This document shows positions 53,600 through 63,462 of a stretch of 64,000 bases of DNA, piece by piece. Position 1 is the stretch's first letter. Each line of letters begins with the position of its first letter. Origin of the DNA: Stieleria tagensis (GTDB lineage Bacteria > Planctomycetota > Planctomycetia > Pirellulales > Pirellulaceae); the NCBI RefSeq assembly GCF_024129865.1, contig NZ_JAMYFE010000033.1:62001-126000 (forward strand), written 5' to 3'. The notes beneath the pieces are model-generated. The model was given only the letters and a program-made list of their open reading frames with translations, was not told where the DNA came from and did not search any database. A program made the position numbers and the translations under genes.

Positions 53600-54949
53600 A
53601 TGCCACGCTACGCTTTGATTGCCGGTTTGTTTCTCAGCGCGTTGTTTCCAATCAACCATGATTGCAGCGCACAAGACAGCGCCGTCGCTACCGCATTTGA
53701 GATTCCAGCCGATGCCGAGTTGCCCGGCGCCGGGCCGATGCGACGGGCCGGTTGGTTTCAAAATGTTTGGCAACAACGCCGCCAGACGTTCGCCGCAAAC
53801 CGCCAGTCCAGCCAGGGTGCGGTGGTGTTCTTTGGCGATTCCATCACCCAGGGCTGGCAAGACGATTTCGGCGGCGCGTTTGAAGGCATGGCCACTGCCA
53901 ACCGCGGTATCAGCGGCGACACCACCCGAGGCATGCTGTATCGATTGGACGAAGACGTCCTGGATCTCGATCCCGCTGCCGTCGTGATGCTGATGGGGAC
54001 CAACGACTTAGAAGAAGGCGCCACGCCGGAAACCGTCGCTGGCAATGTCAAACTGATTCTCGCACAACTGAAACAGCACAACGCCGAGATGCCGATCGTG
54101 CTGTGCGAGGTGTTTCCCAGCAGCGAGTCGAAAAAGCGACCGGCTGCAAAAATCAAAGAACTCAACCGACTCTACCGCGAGCTGGCTCGTGGAGACTCTC
54201 AAATCACCGTCCTGGATACTTGGACCCTGTTCGCCAACAAACAGGGCGACGCCAAAAAGTCCGAGTTCCCCGATCTGTTGCATCCGAATGATCAGGGGTA
54301 TGCCAAATGGCAGGCCGCGCTGCGACCGATTTTTGCCACCCTCGGATTGATTGAAACCCAGCCGGATCCATTTCAGATTGAACCCGACGCGGTGTCGTTG
54401 TTCAACGGACACGATTTGACCGGTTGGGGTTACGTGGCCACGACAGCGGAAATGCGGAAGCAGCGTGACCGTTGGATTCCACGCACCAACGGCGCGGTGG
54501 TTTGGCCGCTGGTCGAGCAGGACATCTCCTTTGACGGCCAACAGGCGACGCCCGATGGCCGTTACGTCGCGATCGCCGGACGACTGGTTGTGACCACTCC
54601 ACCGGAAGGTCGCAAGATTCAGCAACTGTTCACGACAGACGAGTTCAACGAAGACTTTGAACTGAGGTTGGAATTTCGCGCCACCCCGGCCGCCGACAGT
54701 GGTGTTTTCTTGCGTGGGAAACAACTGCAATGCCGGGACTTTCCACTGGCCGGTCCCTACACGGAACTTATGAATTTTCGCAGCGGCGATTGGAATGAGT
54801 TGGTCGTCACGGTCAAAGGAAACACCGCTCATTGCACCTGTAACGGCGAAGTCATTGAGGACGCGTTTGAGATTCCGGACAGCGGGCCAATCGGACTCGA
54901 AGGCGACCGCGGACAAATCGAGTACCGCCGCATCCGCGTATTGAAGTAG
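53600..54949 (+). CDS. Secreted SGNH hydrolase with DUF1080 domain
   Basis: 449 residues from ATG at 53600 with a signal peptide (LIAGLFLSALFPINHDCSAQ). The SGNH part (about 30-250) has FFGDSITQGW (nucleophile Ser), GISGDT, GTNDLE and DLLHPNDQGY (Asp-His). A DUF1080 (3-keto-disaccharide hydrolase-like, LamG-type) domain follows from about 262 (VSLFNGHDLTGW), with DSGVFLRGKQ and WNELVVTVKGN. The fusion suggests a periplasmic enzyme acting on acetylated or oxidised polysaccharides, a common theme in these bacteria. It stands alone. Confidence 0.92.
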   Translation: MPRYALIAGLFLSALFPINHDCSAQDSAVATAFEIPADAELPGAGPMRRAGWFQNVWQQRRQTFAANRQSSQGAVVFFGDSITQGWQDDFGGAFEGMATANRGISGDTTRGMLYRLDEDVLDLDPAAVVMLMGTNDLEEGATPETVAGNVKLILAQLKQHNAEMPIVLCEVFPSSESKKRPAAKIKELNRLYRELARGDSQITVLDTWTLFANKQGDAKKSEFPDLLHPNDQGYAKWQAALRPIFATLGLIETQPDPFQIEPDAVSLFNGHDLTGWGYVATTAEMRKQRDRWIPRTNGAVVWPLVEQDISFDGQQATPDGRYVAIAGRLVVTTPPEGRKIQQLFTTDEFNEDFELRLEFRATPAADSGVFLRGKQLQCRDFPLAGPYTELMNFRSGDWNELVVTVKGNTAHCTCNGEVIEDAFEIPDSGPIGLEGDRGQIEYRRIRVLK

Positions 54950-55002
54950 CATTTTTGTATCGCGAGTGCGACGGGTGGGTTTTGACGTCGCGCTTTTGTC
55001 CC

Positions 55003-55183
55003 AACCCGACGCGTCAGTTTTGAAGTTGCGCTTTTATGGTAACCCGACCGGGCTGTTGATTTAATTAGCCGGTCGCTAGTTGGTGTGGAGGATTTATCCG
55101 ACCGGCCTGATTCTTCGTCGAAAACCCTCACCCGAGTCGGATAAATCCTCCACACCAGCGCCGTTGAAGTGACGCGTCGGGTT
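55003..55183. repeat. Nested inverted repeat composite
   Basis: Outer arms AACCCGACGCGTCA (55003) and TGACGCGTCGGGTT (55170-55183) enclose a full copy of the GTGTGGAGGAT hairpin (arms 55081-55102 and 55136-55157, loop 33). A partial AACCCGAC copy sits at about 55040. It fills the gap between the SGNH gene and the AlkD-like gene; no coding region is seen in the roughly 315 bases. Confidence 0.88.
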
Positions 55184-55265
55184 AGGAAAGAAACATGCCC
55201 CGCGTAAAGATGCAACTTCAAAACATTTGGTTGATTGAACCGGGTTCTAGAAAGAGACTCATTCC

Positions 55266-55967
55266 ATGAACAAAACCGAAGTGTTCCAGCTGTTGAAAGA
55301 AAATTCGAACCCACGAGGTATCGAAAATTGGAAGAAGTGTGGCGTCAAAGACAGCGGGCTGAAGAGTTTTGGGATTGGTTTGACACAACTTCGCAAACTT
55401 GCCAAACAGATCGGCCGTGACCATCAACTCGCGTTACAGCTTTGGAAATCTGATATTTACGACGCCAAGGTGATCGGTTTGTTGATCGACGAACCCAAAA
55501 AGATCACGCGTGAACAAGCCGAACAACAAGTCGAGTCACTCGCCGGTGGTTACCTGGCGCATGTTTTTGCCTCCTGTGACGCGACGCTCCCCAAGACCCC
55601 GTTTGCATTCGAATTGGCGCAGGACTGGATTGCCAGTGACGATGCGAACCGACGGCGCTGTGGGTATTCATTGATCTACGAGCTTTCCAAGAAGAATCCC
55701 AAAGGCATGGACGATGACTATCTATTGCAGTTGATCGAGCAGATCAAAAGCAAGATTCACGGCGAAGACATGTGGGTTCGTGAATCGATGAACACGGCAT
55801 TGATGGGAATTGGAAAACGCAGCAAACGCCTTCACCAGGCCGCTTTGAAAGCCGCCAAATCAATTGGTCCGGTGGACATTGATTATGGCGATGACAATTC
55901 CTGCCAGCCGTTGGATGTGGTCAAACATCTGACCAGCGACCACCTTAGGAAAAAGCTCGGGGTTTAG
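55266..55967 (+). CDS. DNA alkylation repair protein, AlkD-like
   Basis: 233 residues. The HEAT-like AlkD fold is suggested by VKDSGLKSFGIGLTQLRKLAKQIG near the start, LAQDWIASDDANRRRCGYSLIYELSKK (about 119-145) and DMWVRESMNTALMGIGKR (about 176-195). These repeats form the helical superhelix of alkyl-purine glycosylases that hold DNA without base flipping. The conserved Trp/Asp/Arg set cannot be confirmed without alignment. It is preceded by a palindromic repeat region and followed by a convergent SDR gene. Confidence 0.85.
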   Translation: MNKTEVFQLLKENSNPRGIENWKKCGVKDSGLKSFGIGLTQLRKLAKQIGRDHQLALQLWKSDIYDAKVIGLLIDEPKKITREQAEQQVESLAGGYLAHVFASCDATLPKTPFAFELAQDWIASDDANRRRCGYSLIYELSKKNPKGMDDDYLLQLIEQIKSKIHGEDMWVRESMNTALMGIGKRSKRLHQAALKAAKSIGPVDIDYGDDNSCQPLDVVKHLTSDHLRKKLGV

Positions 55968-56014
55968 GATCTGCGTCGGCCCCGCTTGCACAGTGGAACG
56001 CAGTTGTCTTGTTT

Positions 56015-56803
56015 TCAGTGATTCGGTGGATCAGGTTGCTGCCAAATGCTCATGCCGCCATCGACATAAATGGTTTGCCCGTGAACGTGTTCGGCGGCAT
56101 CCGACAGTAGGAACAAGGTGGTGCCGGCGCAAGCGTTGGCGTCGGGGACTTGTCCATTGGGTGTGTGCATTTCCATCCATTGCCGGACTTTGGGCTGGTC
56201 GATTCCAGACGCCGTCAACGGGGTGCGCACCAGTCCCGGTGCCATTGAATTGACGCGGATTTGATGCGGTGCCAGGGACACGCACAGCGATCGTACCATC
56301 GCCGCCACCGCACCCTTGCTGGTGTCATAAGCAGTGTGGTTTGGTTCGGCAAGCAAGCCGTTGATTGATCCGGTGAACACCACCCGCCCACGAGTGTTAT
56401 CACGAATCCAACGACGTGCCATCGCCTGCGTGATAAAATACCCGGCGGCGACATTCAGGTTCATGGTTCGCTGGTATCGCTGGAAATCCATCTCCAGATA
56501 CGGCACATCGCAAAACGTCCCCGCGTTGTTGACCAGCAAGTCAATCCCCGGCAATTGCGTGAATGCCTGATTCAGCAGGTCGTCAACGTAATCTTCGGGC
56601 GGCCGAGAAAGATCGGACGCCAGCAACTCCGCCTGGACCCCCTGGACACGGCAGGTTTCCAGCGTTTGCAGTGCCGGTGGATCACGCCGGAGCCCGACGA
56701 TCAACACATCTGCACCCGCTTTGGCCGCGGCGACGGCGATCTCCGCGCCGATCCCTTGTGTACCACCGGTGATCATGGCCTTGCGACCGTCTAGTTGTTT
56801 CAT
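56015..56803 (-). CDS. SDR family oxidoreductase
   Basis: 262 residues. TGGTQGIG at 12-19, NNAG near 92, Ser in FTGSINGL, and YDTSK (Tyr and Lys near 158-162). The end IYVDGGMSIWQQ is typical of 3-ketoacyl reductase-like SDRs. It is likely cytoplasmic; a sugar or polyol dehydrogenase is possible. It is not adjacent to a transporter and is convergent with the AlkD-like gene. Confidence 0.94.
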   Translation of the reverse strand: MKQLDGRKAMITGGTQGIGAEIAVAAAKAGADVLIVGLRRDPPALQTLETCRVQGVQAELLASDLSRPPEDYVDDLLNQAFTQLPGIDLLVNNAGTFCDVPYLEMDFQRYQRTMNLNVAAGYFITQAMARRWIRDNTRGRVVFTGSINGLLAEPNHTAYDTSKGAVAAMVRSLCVSLAPHQIRVNSMAPGLVRTPLTASGIDQPKVRQWMEMHTPNGQVPDANACAGTTLFLLSDAAEHVHGQTIYVDGGMSIWQQPDPPNH

Positions 56804-56993
56804 CAGTCAATCGAATCAGAGTCGGGCAGGATTATTGTAAATCGTTTTTCTAGCCCAGATGATACATCGAAGCACGGGGCGACTGACGGCCGGGGCTTTG
56901 GTCGCCCCAAATGATTTTCGCCGGTGCTTGAAGCGATCCCCGATTCACGGCAAACTTGTCGCTGAAATTCCTTTCTCACTACGGCCAACAACC

Positions 56994-57455
56994 ATGTCTC
57001 ACCAAAAACGTTTCGAAGCACTTCAACTGGAACTGCCCCCGGCACCCAAGCCAGCCGGCGTTTATAAACCCGTCGTCGTCGCTGGTGGGATGGCGTACGT
57101 GTCCGGCCACGGTCCGCTCCAGGCCGACAAGACCCTGATCACCGGTCGGCTGGGCGCGGACATGGACGTCGATGCCGGCTATGCCGCGGCACGCCAAACT
57201 GGTCTGGCGATGTTGGCGACATTGCAAAGCCATTTTGGGTCGTTAGACAAGATCAAACGCGTCGTCAAACTGCTGGGTTTGGTGCAATGCGTCGAAGGGT
57301 TCCCCAATTCGCCGGCCGTGATCAACGGGTGCAGCGAATTGTTCGGTGAAGTATTCGGCGATGACGATGGGATCGGAGCCCGCAGTGCCATCGGCACCAA
57401 TAGTTTGCCCGGAAACATCGCCGTCGAAATCGAAGCGATCTTTGAAGTCCAGTAG
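56994..57455 (+). CDS. RidA/YjgF family protein
   Basis: 153 residues from ATG at 56994; upstream extension lacks similarity. VVVAGGMAYVSGHGPLQAD and the later GARSAIGTNSLPGNIAVEIEAIFE match the YjgF fold. The Arg in GARSAIG corresponds to the conserved Arg that holds the carboxylate of imine intermediates. Members hydrolyse reactive enamine/imine products of PLP enzymes. It stands alone between divergent and convergent neighbours. Confidence 0.93.
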   Translation: MSHQKRFEALQLELPPAPKPAGVYKPVVVAGGMAYVSGHGPLQADKTLITGRLGADMDVDAGYAAARQTGLAMLATLQSHFGSLDKIKRVVKLLGLVQCVEGFPNSPAVINGCSELFGEVFGDDDGIGARSAIGTNSLPGNIAVEIEAIFEVQ

Positions 57456-57482
57456 TCCAGTAGGCCAAGTGAAACCTGGCGT

Positions 57483-60400
57483 TCAATGATCACCAGGCTG
57501 CGTCTCGCCGCCTGGTGTTTCGATGGTGACCGCCATCACGATCGGAGCCGATTGATCTTCGCCCTTGACCAATTCGATCGTATCGACCGGTTCGGTGCGT
57601 TTGGGTGTGATCGCCAAGTAGCGCACTTGTTGGCCGCCCAGCGGGAATGCAAACTCGCTGTCTGGCACATCGACGCGCCGGATGTAGTCAGCGATGTGTT
57701 TGCCGTTGATCAATTCATGGTCTTCGGTCTGGCCATCGGTGTAGTTGAACCTGACGATCATCGAAACCGTTGGTTTGCGATCGTAGGGGAAGTTCCACCC
57801 GCCGACGCCACCCAACAGGTGCACCGCCTTGACGGGGCTGTTGCAAGGCAACGACACCGATTTCGGCATCTTTGGCGGCAGGTCACCATTGGGACCGTTC
57901 AGCAAGATGATGTTGGCTTTGGATTTCCCTTGCGGATCCGTCAACAGAAACGGGACCTCGTGAAACAGTTTGGGGTCCCAGCTGGGGAACACCATGCGGT
58001 CGGGACCGTTGTCGTTGTTGCTGAACAACCCCTTGGTACTGATCGCGGTGGCATAGCGATCGAGTTGCACCGGTAAATAGCGGCCTTTGCTGGTCAAGAA
58101 TTCGAGCAAGTCCGTCATCGCTTCCATGCTGATTGAACTCTCGAATCCCTCCGGCATGATCGACTTTTGGGACATCACCAATTGCTCGATGTCTTCTCGC
58201 AGCACACTGCGTTTTTTGCCTTCGGTATCAAACATCTCGATCGCCGTTTTTGATTCCGATGCCAACATGCCGCTTAGCACGATGCCATCGAAGGTCAGCA
58301 CGGTGTAGGCGCGGAAGTTGCCTTCGACATTTCGGCTGGGGTCTAAAATGTGCGTCAGCAATTCTTTCTTGGGGTGCACCGCCATTCCAGTCAGGTTGGG
58401 ACCGACCTGGACACCAATGTCCCCGTGGACATGACATTTGGAGCAATGTTGTTTAAAGACTTCCAAGCCTTTTTTAGCGTCCCCGGTCTCTGTGGCGGCG
58501 ACCAGATATTTGTCCAATACCTGTTGGCGGTCGGCGTTGGGAAGCGATCCACCTTGTTCGAGCAACTGTTTGGCACGACGGGCGATTCGTCGGTTGGGGT
58601 GTGCGGCGAGAGCCTGTTGCTGGTCGAGGGCAAGTTCGCTGAGTGAGATCTTGCCGGCTTCGGCTGCGTCCAACAAGGCACTTGTCGACGCGGGGCGTTT
58701 CAGCAATTGCAGAAACGTGGCCTGCTTCAGGGTCGGCGTCATCGTTTTGGCTCGGTCGATCAGTTCTTCGCCGATTCCCTGCCATCGACTCGCTTCCAGC
58801 GCACTGATGATGCCCAGCGCGACGGTCGGCGGTGTCCGCGGTGTGACTTCGTCCAATAGATCGGCAACCACATCCGCGTCATCTTGCATGAACTCGACCA
58901 ATTGCTTGGCCGCTGCAATCCGCGATTGGTCCTCGGCGTCTTCTTCACGAACTTTGTCCAGCAGTCCCTCTGCGATTTCCTGTTGATACTTTGTGAATCG
59001 CTCGCTGCCCCATTGTTTGGCCAGTTTGACCAACTCGCCCTGCGACCCTGGTGCGATTCGCTGCATGATCTGATCTAGCTGGTCTTCGACCTCTGGCGCC
59101 AATGTGACTCGGTTACCGGTCTTCCAGCCACTGCTGAAGCCTTTGATCACGGCATCGATGATTTTGGTGTCGGCAGAATTCAATCCCGCCAGCAGCGTTC
59201 CGGCCGAAGTATTGTCCTCCGATCGCGCGTAGTGTTCGCTGACGATGGCGACCAATTCCAATGCCGCAGCGGACGGGTTGTTGGCGCTGGCCAACGACTC
59301 CAGGAACGTATCGCTGTTGTTTGCTGCTGCACTGGTCAACGCATCGCGCGTCCAGCGGTCCGCCATCGAAACCGGATTGGCAAGGACTTGCATCAATGCG
59401 TCGGCTGACGATGTGCTGGGCGGCAAATCTGACAGCGCCAGCAGGGCAGCAACGCGAACATGCGGATCGCGATCTTGATGCAGATTGGCCGCCAACACCG
59501 CGGCGACCGATTCCTTGGCATTCGGCAGCACTTGGATCGCATTGCGGCGGACACCAGCGGATGGGTGGCCGAGGGCTGCAACCGCCGCATTGAACGCGTC
59601 GGTGCCGGGTTGTTCCAGCAGACCCAGACCGTGCAGCGTCCACAGGCCATGGATCGCTCCAACGTTCAGCCCGATCGGATCGACACTGGGGTCTTGGACC
59701 AATTCGATCAGTGCAGGTAGCACATCGACTTCGCCGCGTTCGACCAGCAACCGTTGGGCGTGTTTGCGTACCAGCATCGTCGGATCGGTCAGCGCGTCGG
59801 CCAATTGCGACGAATCGGCTGTCGCCAGGTTTCGCGGGAGTGAATTTTTTGAGCCATCGGCAACCACGCGATAGATGCGACCGTGTTTTTTATCACGCAG
59901 TTTGGTTTCATAGGCCTGGCCTTTGCCGGTTTGGAATCCTTCTGGCGTCGGGTTGTGCTGGACAATGTAGTTGTACCAGTCGATCACCCAGACTTGGCCA
60001 TCTGGGCCGACTTCCGCCATGATCGGTGCGGTCCATTCGTCGTCACTGGCGACCAGATTGAAGGGACTGGTTGATGTGAAACCACTGCCTTGCCCGTTGA
60101 GGACAAAGGCGCCGGTCAGGTGACCCGTCGGCCCGTTCACAAAGGCAACACGGTTCCAGTATTCCTGAGGATACTCGCGGGCGGTGTACAGGGAGTGCCC
60201 GGCACCGGCGGTGTAGCCGCCGTGATGATCGACTTGACGAACTTTGTCGGTGATCGGATTGAACTGGTTGGTGTCGGCGATCGACGACAGCGTCAACGAC
60301 GGCGTCCAGCCTTTGACACGTTCGTAGTATCGGTTGGGGATCGGCATGAACACACTGGGGCACCCGTTGGCGGTCGATCCAAAAATCAAACCTTCTTCGC

Positions 60401-61880
60401 TGATTCCCAATCCCCACGTGTTGTTGTTGGTTGATCGAATGAATTCGACTTCGGAACCGTCTGGACGCATGCGAAAGAATCCCATGCGAAAGCGTTGCTG
60501 TGTGTCACCATCGGCGACCGGTTGGGAGTTGTTGTATCCCTGCATCGCCCAGATCCAGTTGTCCAGCCCGTATTGAAAGTTGCTGACGCCACCATGGGTG
60601 TCGCCAAGCTCCCAGCCGCGCACCAGAATTTTTCGCTCGTCCGCCTTGTCGTCTCCATCGGTGTCTTTTAGGTACAAGGTCTCCACCGCATTCTGGACAA
60701 TTGCACCGCCACGATGAAACGTGATGCTGGTGGGGATACTTAGTTCTTCGGCAAACACCGTGAACTTATCCGCTTTGCCATCACCGTCAGTGTCTTCACA
60801 GATGCGGATACGATCGCGGCCTTTTCCCGGCGGCTGTAGCTCGTTGGGATAGTCATAGGTTTCAGCGACCCACAACCGGCCTCGCTCGTCCCACGCCATG
60901 CAAATCGGTTTGCCGCCCAGTTCGGGTTCTGAAACGAACAGTTCGACATGAAATCCTTTGGGAACGACCAAGTGCTTGAGCGACTCTTGGGGCTCGAGCG
61001 GTTTCTGCATCATGTTGAGCGGATCACCCTGAGTCCCCCAGCTTTTTGACGGCGTGTAGTTGGGGATTTCCTTGCCGACATCGACGTACTCAAACGGTTT
61101 CAGGTCTTTGCGCACTTCCGGCGTTTCGGGGACCGGAAAGGCAGCGTCTGCCAAATAGGGACCGGCGGTCTGGGGATCCTGCTTGGCAGCCCAGCGGAGA
61201 CCGCGTTCGACCAAGTTCACAAAGCCAGGATTGGTCCAGGTCCGCGTGTCGTGTCCCCATGCGGTGTAGAAAACACGGCCATCGCCCTGGGTACGAATCC
61301 ACGTCCACGGCTCACGACCGTCGCTGTCGACACGATACTCCAATACCGTGCGGTCGGTTTCGTTGTGCAGATGATGCACGTAGGTTTCATCCCAGCTTTG
61401 GAACCCGCCAAATCCCTGCATCAGTTCGTGATCCGGCGCCGCGATCTCGGGGCGAAACACACCCGTACCGTGACGGATGAATTGTGCTCCCATCAAAGCG
61501 ATCATCTTGGGCGAGTTTCGAAAGCAGAAACTGGCACAGTGCAGTGGTACAAAACCGCCTCCCTGTTCGACATAATTCAGCAACGCGTCCGCTTGCTCGG
61601 GGGCGATTTCATCGATGTTGGCATACAACGCCAGCACGTCGTATTGCCGCAGAGTTTCCGTGTTTAAATCCGCAACGTTGTCGGTGTAGGTCAGCTGAAT
61701 CCCTCGCTCGCCGAGCACCGGGGCAAGCTCATCGAATCGCGGCTTAGGTTGGTGGTGACCGTGATCACCCAGAAACAGCACCTGGATATCATCTGCAGCG
61801 GAGGTCGCTGCTGACATGACAAGTAAGGCGATAGCCGCGAAGCGGCTCAGCGACGAAGAATTCATTTTGGTTATCCACAC
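57483..61880 (-). CDS. ThuA-dehydrogenase-HEAT-cytochrome fusion protein
   Basis: 1465 residues with a signal peptide (FAAIALLVMSAATSAADD). Domains in order: ThuA-like (about 30-245; LFLGDHGHHQPKPRF, GGGFVPLHCASFCF, FYTAWGHDTRTW); membrane-bound dehydrogenase beta-propeller (TIGR02604; about 300-690, DTDGDGKADKF, SGFTSTSPFNLVASDD); HEAT repeats (about 700-1110); and a c-type cytochrome (CSKCHVHGD near 1150) with a distal MPEG Met. A final beta domain (about 1300-1460) resembles a carbohydrate-binding module. Periplasmic; likely trehalose or other sugar oxidation, by analogy with ThuA. Confidence 0.92.
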   Translation of the reverse strand: MWITKMNSSSLSRFAAIALLVMSAATSAADDIQVLFLGDHGHHQPKPRFDELAPVLGERGIQLTYTDNVADLNTETLRQYDVLALYANIDEIAPEQADALLNYVEQGGGFVPLHCASFCFRNSPKMIALMGAQFIRHGTGVFRPEIAAPDHELMQGFGGFQSWDETYVHHLHNETDRTVLEYRVDSDGREPWTWIRTQGDGRVFYTAWGHDTRTWTNPGFVNLVERGLRWAAKQDPQTAGPYLADAAFPVPETPEVRKDLKPFEYVDVGKEIPNYTPSKSWGTQGDPLNMMQKPLEPQESLKHLVVPKGFHVELFVSEPELGGKPICMAWDERGRLWVAETYDYPNELQPPGKGRDRIRICEDTDGDGKADKFTVFAEELSIPTSITFHRGGAIVQNAVETLYLKDTDGDDKADERKILVRGWELGDTHGGVSNFQYGLDNWIWAMQGYNNSQPVADGDTQQRFRMGFFRMRPDGSEVEFIRSTNNNTWGLGISEEGLIFGSTANGCPSVFMPIPNRYYERVKGWTPSLTLSSIADTNQFNPITDKVRQVDHHGGYTAGAGHSLYTAREYPQEYWNRVAFVNGPTGHLTGAFVLNGQGSGFTSTSPFNLVASDDEWTAPIMAEVGPDGQVWVIDWYNYIVQHNPTPEGFQTGKGQAYETKLRDKKHGRIYRVVADGSKNSLPRNLATADSSQLADALTDPTMLVRKHAQRLLVERGEVDVLPALIELVQDPSVDPIGLNVGAIHGLWTLHGLGLLEQPGTDAFNAAVAALGHPSAGVRRNAIQVLPNAKESVAAVLAANLHQDRDPHVRVAALLALSDLPPSTSSADALMQVLANPVSMADRWTRDALTSAAANNSDTFLESLASANNPSAAALELVAIVSEHYARSEDNTSAGTLLAGLNSADTKIIDAVIKGFSSGWKTGNRVTLAPEVEDQLDQIMQRIAPGSQGELVKLAKQWGSERFTKYQQEIAEGLLDKVREEDAEDQSRIAAAKQLVEFMQDDADVVADLLDEVTPRTPPTVALGIISALEASRWQGIGEELIDRAKTMTPTLKQATFLQLLKRPASTSALLDAAEAGKISLSELALDQQQALAAHPNRRIARRAKQLLEQGGSLPNADRQQVLDKYLVAATETGDAKKGLEVFKQHCSKCHVHGDIGVQVGPNLTGMAVHPKKELLTHILDPSRNVEGNFRAYTVLTFDGIVLSGMLASESKTAIEMFDTEGKKRSVLREDIEQLVMSQKSIMPEGFESSISMEAMTDLLEFLTSKGRYLPVQLDRYATAISTKGLFSNNDNGPDRMVFPSWDPKLFHEVPFLLTDPQGKSKANIILLNGPNGDLPPKMPKSVSLPCNSPVKAVHLLGGVGGWNFPYDRKPTVSMIVRFNYTDGQTEDHELINGKHIADYIRRVDVPDSEFAFPLGGQQVRYLAITPKRTEPVDTIELVKGEDQSAPIVMAVTIETPGGETQPGDH

Positions 61881-61980
61881 GGGGAATCGATGATCTTCAT
61901 CAGTCTATGTCAGGCCGCAGACCAGGAAAGGCAATATTGCGCATTGCCATTGCGATTTTTCACCGCCTCGAGATCGCGCG

Positions 61981-62250
61981 CCGTTGGCGTTCACGCTTTA
62001 GCGTGCCGGGGCCTGAATAGCCGCAACCCGGCGCGTGTGTGACAACCTGAAGGTTGAGCTCCAACGGTTTGGAGGTTGGAGTTCACGCTTTAGCGTGTCG
62101 GGGCCTGAATGGTCACACCCGGCGCATGTGGCAACCTGAAGGTTGAACTCCAACGGTTTGGAGGTTGGAGTTCACGCTTTAGCGTGCCGGAGCCTGGATA
62201 GCCGCATCCCGGCGCATGTGGCAACCTGAAGGTTGAACTCCAACGGTTTG
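61981..62250. repeat. About 90-bp tandem hairpin repeats
   Basis: Three units with periods of 92 and 89 bases. Each contains CACGCTTTAGCGTG (starting at 61992, 62084 and 62173) and GGTTGAACTCCAACGGTTTG (GGTTGAGCTCC in unit 1) whose ends pair with GTTGGAGTTCA. An extra single unit is at 32751-32774. The region from 61881 to 62265 has no other feature. Confidence 0.9.
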
Positions 62251-62265
62251 GAGGCCAGGATCCCC

Positions 62266-63306
62266 TTAGGCGGCGGCGCGGCGTGGAGCGTGGTTGTGCT
62301 GCGGTAGGCTGAGCACACGTGCCAGTTGATCGGCTGACGCGACGCTGTCCAAGTCGACTGCGCGACGGATCGCTGCCAGCTGTGATCGATGGCGAACCAT
62401 ACCGATCATCTCGCCGATAGACCCATTGCCCAAGAGCGCTGTGCTGAGCATCTCGGTGAAGCTGGGGCCGGGTTCGCCTGGCAAAATTCGAGTCCGAATG
62501 GCTGCTAGATGTTGGCCGCGCTGTGCGTCCGAGGGGCTAGCCAAACTGACCAAGCCGGGGGCATGGATCAGCGAATCGTTGGCGGTGGCGATTGACCATC
62601 CGGCTTGTCGCAACAAGCATCCAAACGCATAGCTGACGGCAACCGGATCGTTCATCGCCGGAGCGACGGCGCTGAGCAAGTCACCGAGCACGCGTCGGCG
62701 GATAAAGCAGCTGTTGATAAAAAAGCCGCTGACTGGTTTTCCGGGACCGCCGCGGCGACCCGCTTTGCTATAGGGTTGGCAGTAGCGTCCAGCCGTATCC
62801 ACCCAGCCCGCTGGAACAGATTGCTGGGCATCGTCATCAAAGATCATGGGATCCACGGCAGCGACATCGGCGGTTTCGAAGCGATCCAGCGCATCGGTCA
62901 ACCAATCCGCAGTCGCGGTCTTTCCTTGGCCCAGCACATGCACGATGGGGGCATGGGTCGCGTCGAAGGCGTCACGCACCAAATCGATCAAGTTGCTCGA
63001 GCGTGCGATGACAAAGTCGATTTCTTCGCCCAGTTCGAACGGGTCGGTGTAGCCGCCATTGTGGGCGACGATCACCTGAGACTCCTCGGTTTGGTTTTCA
63101 AGCACGCTCAGTAACGTCTGCTCAAATGCAGCATCATCTCGCTGCAATGGAATCACGATCGAGACACGGGGTGTCCGCGGGAATTTCGGCACCGGGAAGC
63201 TCCAATAATGCGGGTGGAATCGATGGCCTGGGAAGGACAATCGGAACTCCGGTCGCACTTTATTCAGTCGTTCACTTACCCGACGCACCGGAATTGAGGC
63301 GGCCAT
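62266..63306 (-). CDS. Glycosyltransferase, family 2-like
   Basis: 346 residues. The GT-A core starts near 48 with PRVSIVIPLQRDDAAFEQT, followed by VLENQTEESQVIVAHNGG. The usual DxD is not obvious; the sequence after the first strand has VDPMIFDDD. A later block (SGFFINSCFIRRRVLGDL) fits the acceptor region. It is probably cytoplasmic, adding sugar to a glycan or lipid. The start ATG is at 63306. Family membership is moderately sure; donor and acceptor are unknown. Confidence 0.75.
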   Translation of the reverse strand: MAASIPVRRVSERLNKVRPEFRLSFPGHRFHPHYWSFPVPKFPRTPRVSIVIPLQRDDAAFEQTLLSVLENQTEESQVIVAHNGGYTDPFELGEEIDFVIARSSNLIDLVRDAFDATHAPIVHVLGQGKTATADWLTDALDRFETADVAAVDPMIFDDDAQQSVPAGWVDTAGRYCQPYSKAGRRGGPGKPVSGFFINSCFIRRRVLGDLLSAVAPAMNDPVAVSYAFGCLLRQAGWSIATANDSLIHAPGLVSLASPSDAQRGQHLAAIRTRILPGEPGPSFTEMLSTALLGNGSIGEMIGMVRHRSQLAAIRRAVDLDSVASADQLARVLSLPQHNHAPRRAAA

Positions 63307-63462
63307 GCCAGCCCAAAGCCGGTCGAGAGCTATATTCGGAAAAGTTTACCAGCCAACGGGGGTGAGCGATGTCTGCGTCGCGGCAGGAGATCGGTCCCCG
63401 GGCCACTCTCTGGCACATCGCGATTTCTGGTGCATCGCGAGCGACTTACTTCCAAGCCGACT

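Noticed and set aside
61981-62250. CRISPR array
   Set aside because: Units are near-identical over their whole 90-base length, so there are no unique spacers; this is a tandem repeat.
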